From contig NZ_JAGSHT010000031.1 in NCBI RefSeq assembly GCF_019947135.1, positions 1 through 61,780 on the forward strand: a DNA stretch of 61,780 nt. The letters run 5' to 3'. Below, piece by piece: positions 61,673 through 61,780 of the stretch (the stretch's first letter is position 1; each line of letters opens with the position of its first letter). The stretch comes from Occultella gossypii. Lineage in GTDB: Bacteria; Actinomycetota; Actinomycetes; Actinomycetales; Beutenbergiaceae. The notes under the pieces were generated by a model, which was not told where the DNA came from, ran no database searches, and saw only the letters and a list, made by a program, of their open reading frames with translations. The position numbers and the translations under genes were made by a program.

Positions 61673-61780
61673 TCAGTCGCCGGAGCCGGCCGACGGGGCG
61701 CTGGCCGCGCTGGCCGGGCTCTGCGCGGACACCGGGCTCGGCGCCGACGCGGGGCTCGCGACCGGGGACGGCGCGGACAC
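61673..61780 (-). CDS. C-terminal end of a Ser/Ala/Pro-rich protein, partial
   Basis: A minus-strand frame running off the right edge: 35 codons ending in SAPSAGSGD and a TGA at 61675-61673. It is made of SAPSPV/SPAS-type near-repeats, as found in linkers or tails of secreted or wall-associated actinobacterial proteins. A strong hairpin follows 48 bp downstream, supporting a real gene end. The function lies beyond the window. Confidence 0.6.
   Translation of the reverse strand: MSAPSPVASPASAPSPVSAQSPASAASAPSAGSGD

Overview
The window is very GC-rich chromosomal DNA from an actinomycete (Actinomycetota), most likely of the order Micrococcales; the genus cannot be fixed from the sequence. The pointers are pervasive GC bias, the gene order tRNA-Trp, secE, nusG, rplK, rplA, rplJ, rplL, rpoB, rpoC, a zinc-type S14, a PpgK-like ROK kinase, a DUF5709 protein, TANNNT -10 elements and several apparently leaderless genes. 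Almost all of the core information-processing genes lie on the minus strand.

Reading along the minus strand from right to left: the last 36 codons of a Ser/Ala/Pro-rich protein (right edge); tRNA-Trp, secE, nusG, rplK, rplA; the L10 leader with rplJ and rplL; rpoB and rpoC; the str operon rpsL, rpsG, fusA, tuf; a small protein resembling a free-standing EF-Tu domain 2; the S10 and spc gene string rpsJ to secY, adk, map; four accessory genes (polyprenyl sugar-phosphate transferase, a bisphosphate-nucleotidase-like protein lacking key metal ligands, two giant LuxR/STAND regulators); then the alpha cluster infA, rpmJ, rpsM, rpsK, rpoA, rplQ (without rpsD); an alpha/beta hydrolase; truA; an ABC-F protein; rplM, rpsI, glmM, def; and finally the tandem promoters and box-A-like leader of an rRNA operon whose 16S gene must lie just beyond the left edge. 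The plus strand carries accessory islets: a DUF5709 protein, a PpgK-like kinase, a GPH sugar symporter with a ChbG/YdjC deacetylase, a three-gene ABC-2 exporter, and a histidine kinase/response regulator pair.

Together the window holds most of the ribosome and RNA polymerase construction set: about 30 ribosomal proteins, the three large RNAP subunits, EF-G, EF-Tu, IF1, SecY, SecE, NusG, peptide deformylase and methionine aminopeptidase (which process nascent N-termini), adenylate kinase, and the entry enzyme to UDP-GlcNAc synthesis. Readable control signals include promoters for the rRNA operon, rplM, rpsL, rpoB, rplJ and tRNA-Trp, an L10 attenuator-type leader, and long perfect hairpins at most operon ends.

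The points most worth a second look are a 23-nt sequence identical in the S10 and str leaders, the EF-Tu domain 2-like protein beside tuf, the regulator/envelope insertion between map and infA with its probable pseudoenzyme, three hairpins with the same G-rich loop upstream of infA, a noisy 101-bp tandem duplication with G/C homopolymers between rpoB and rpoC (possible assembly fault), and degenerate repeat arrays at 34843-34999 and 61478-61615.
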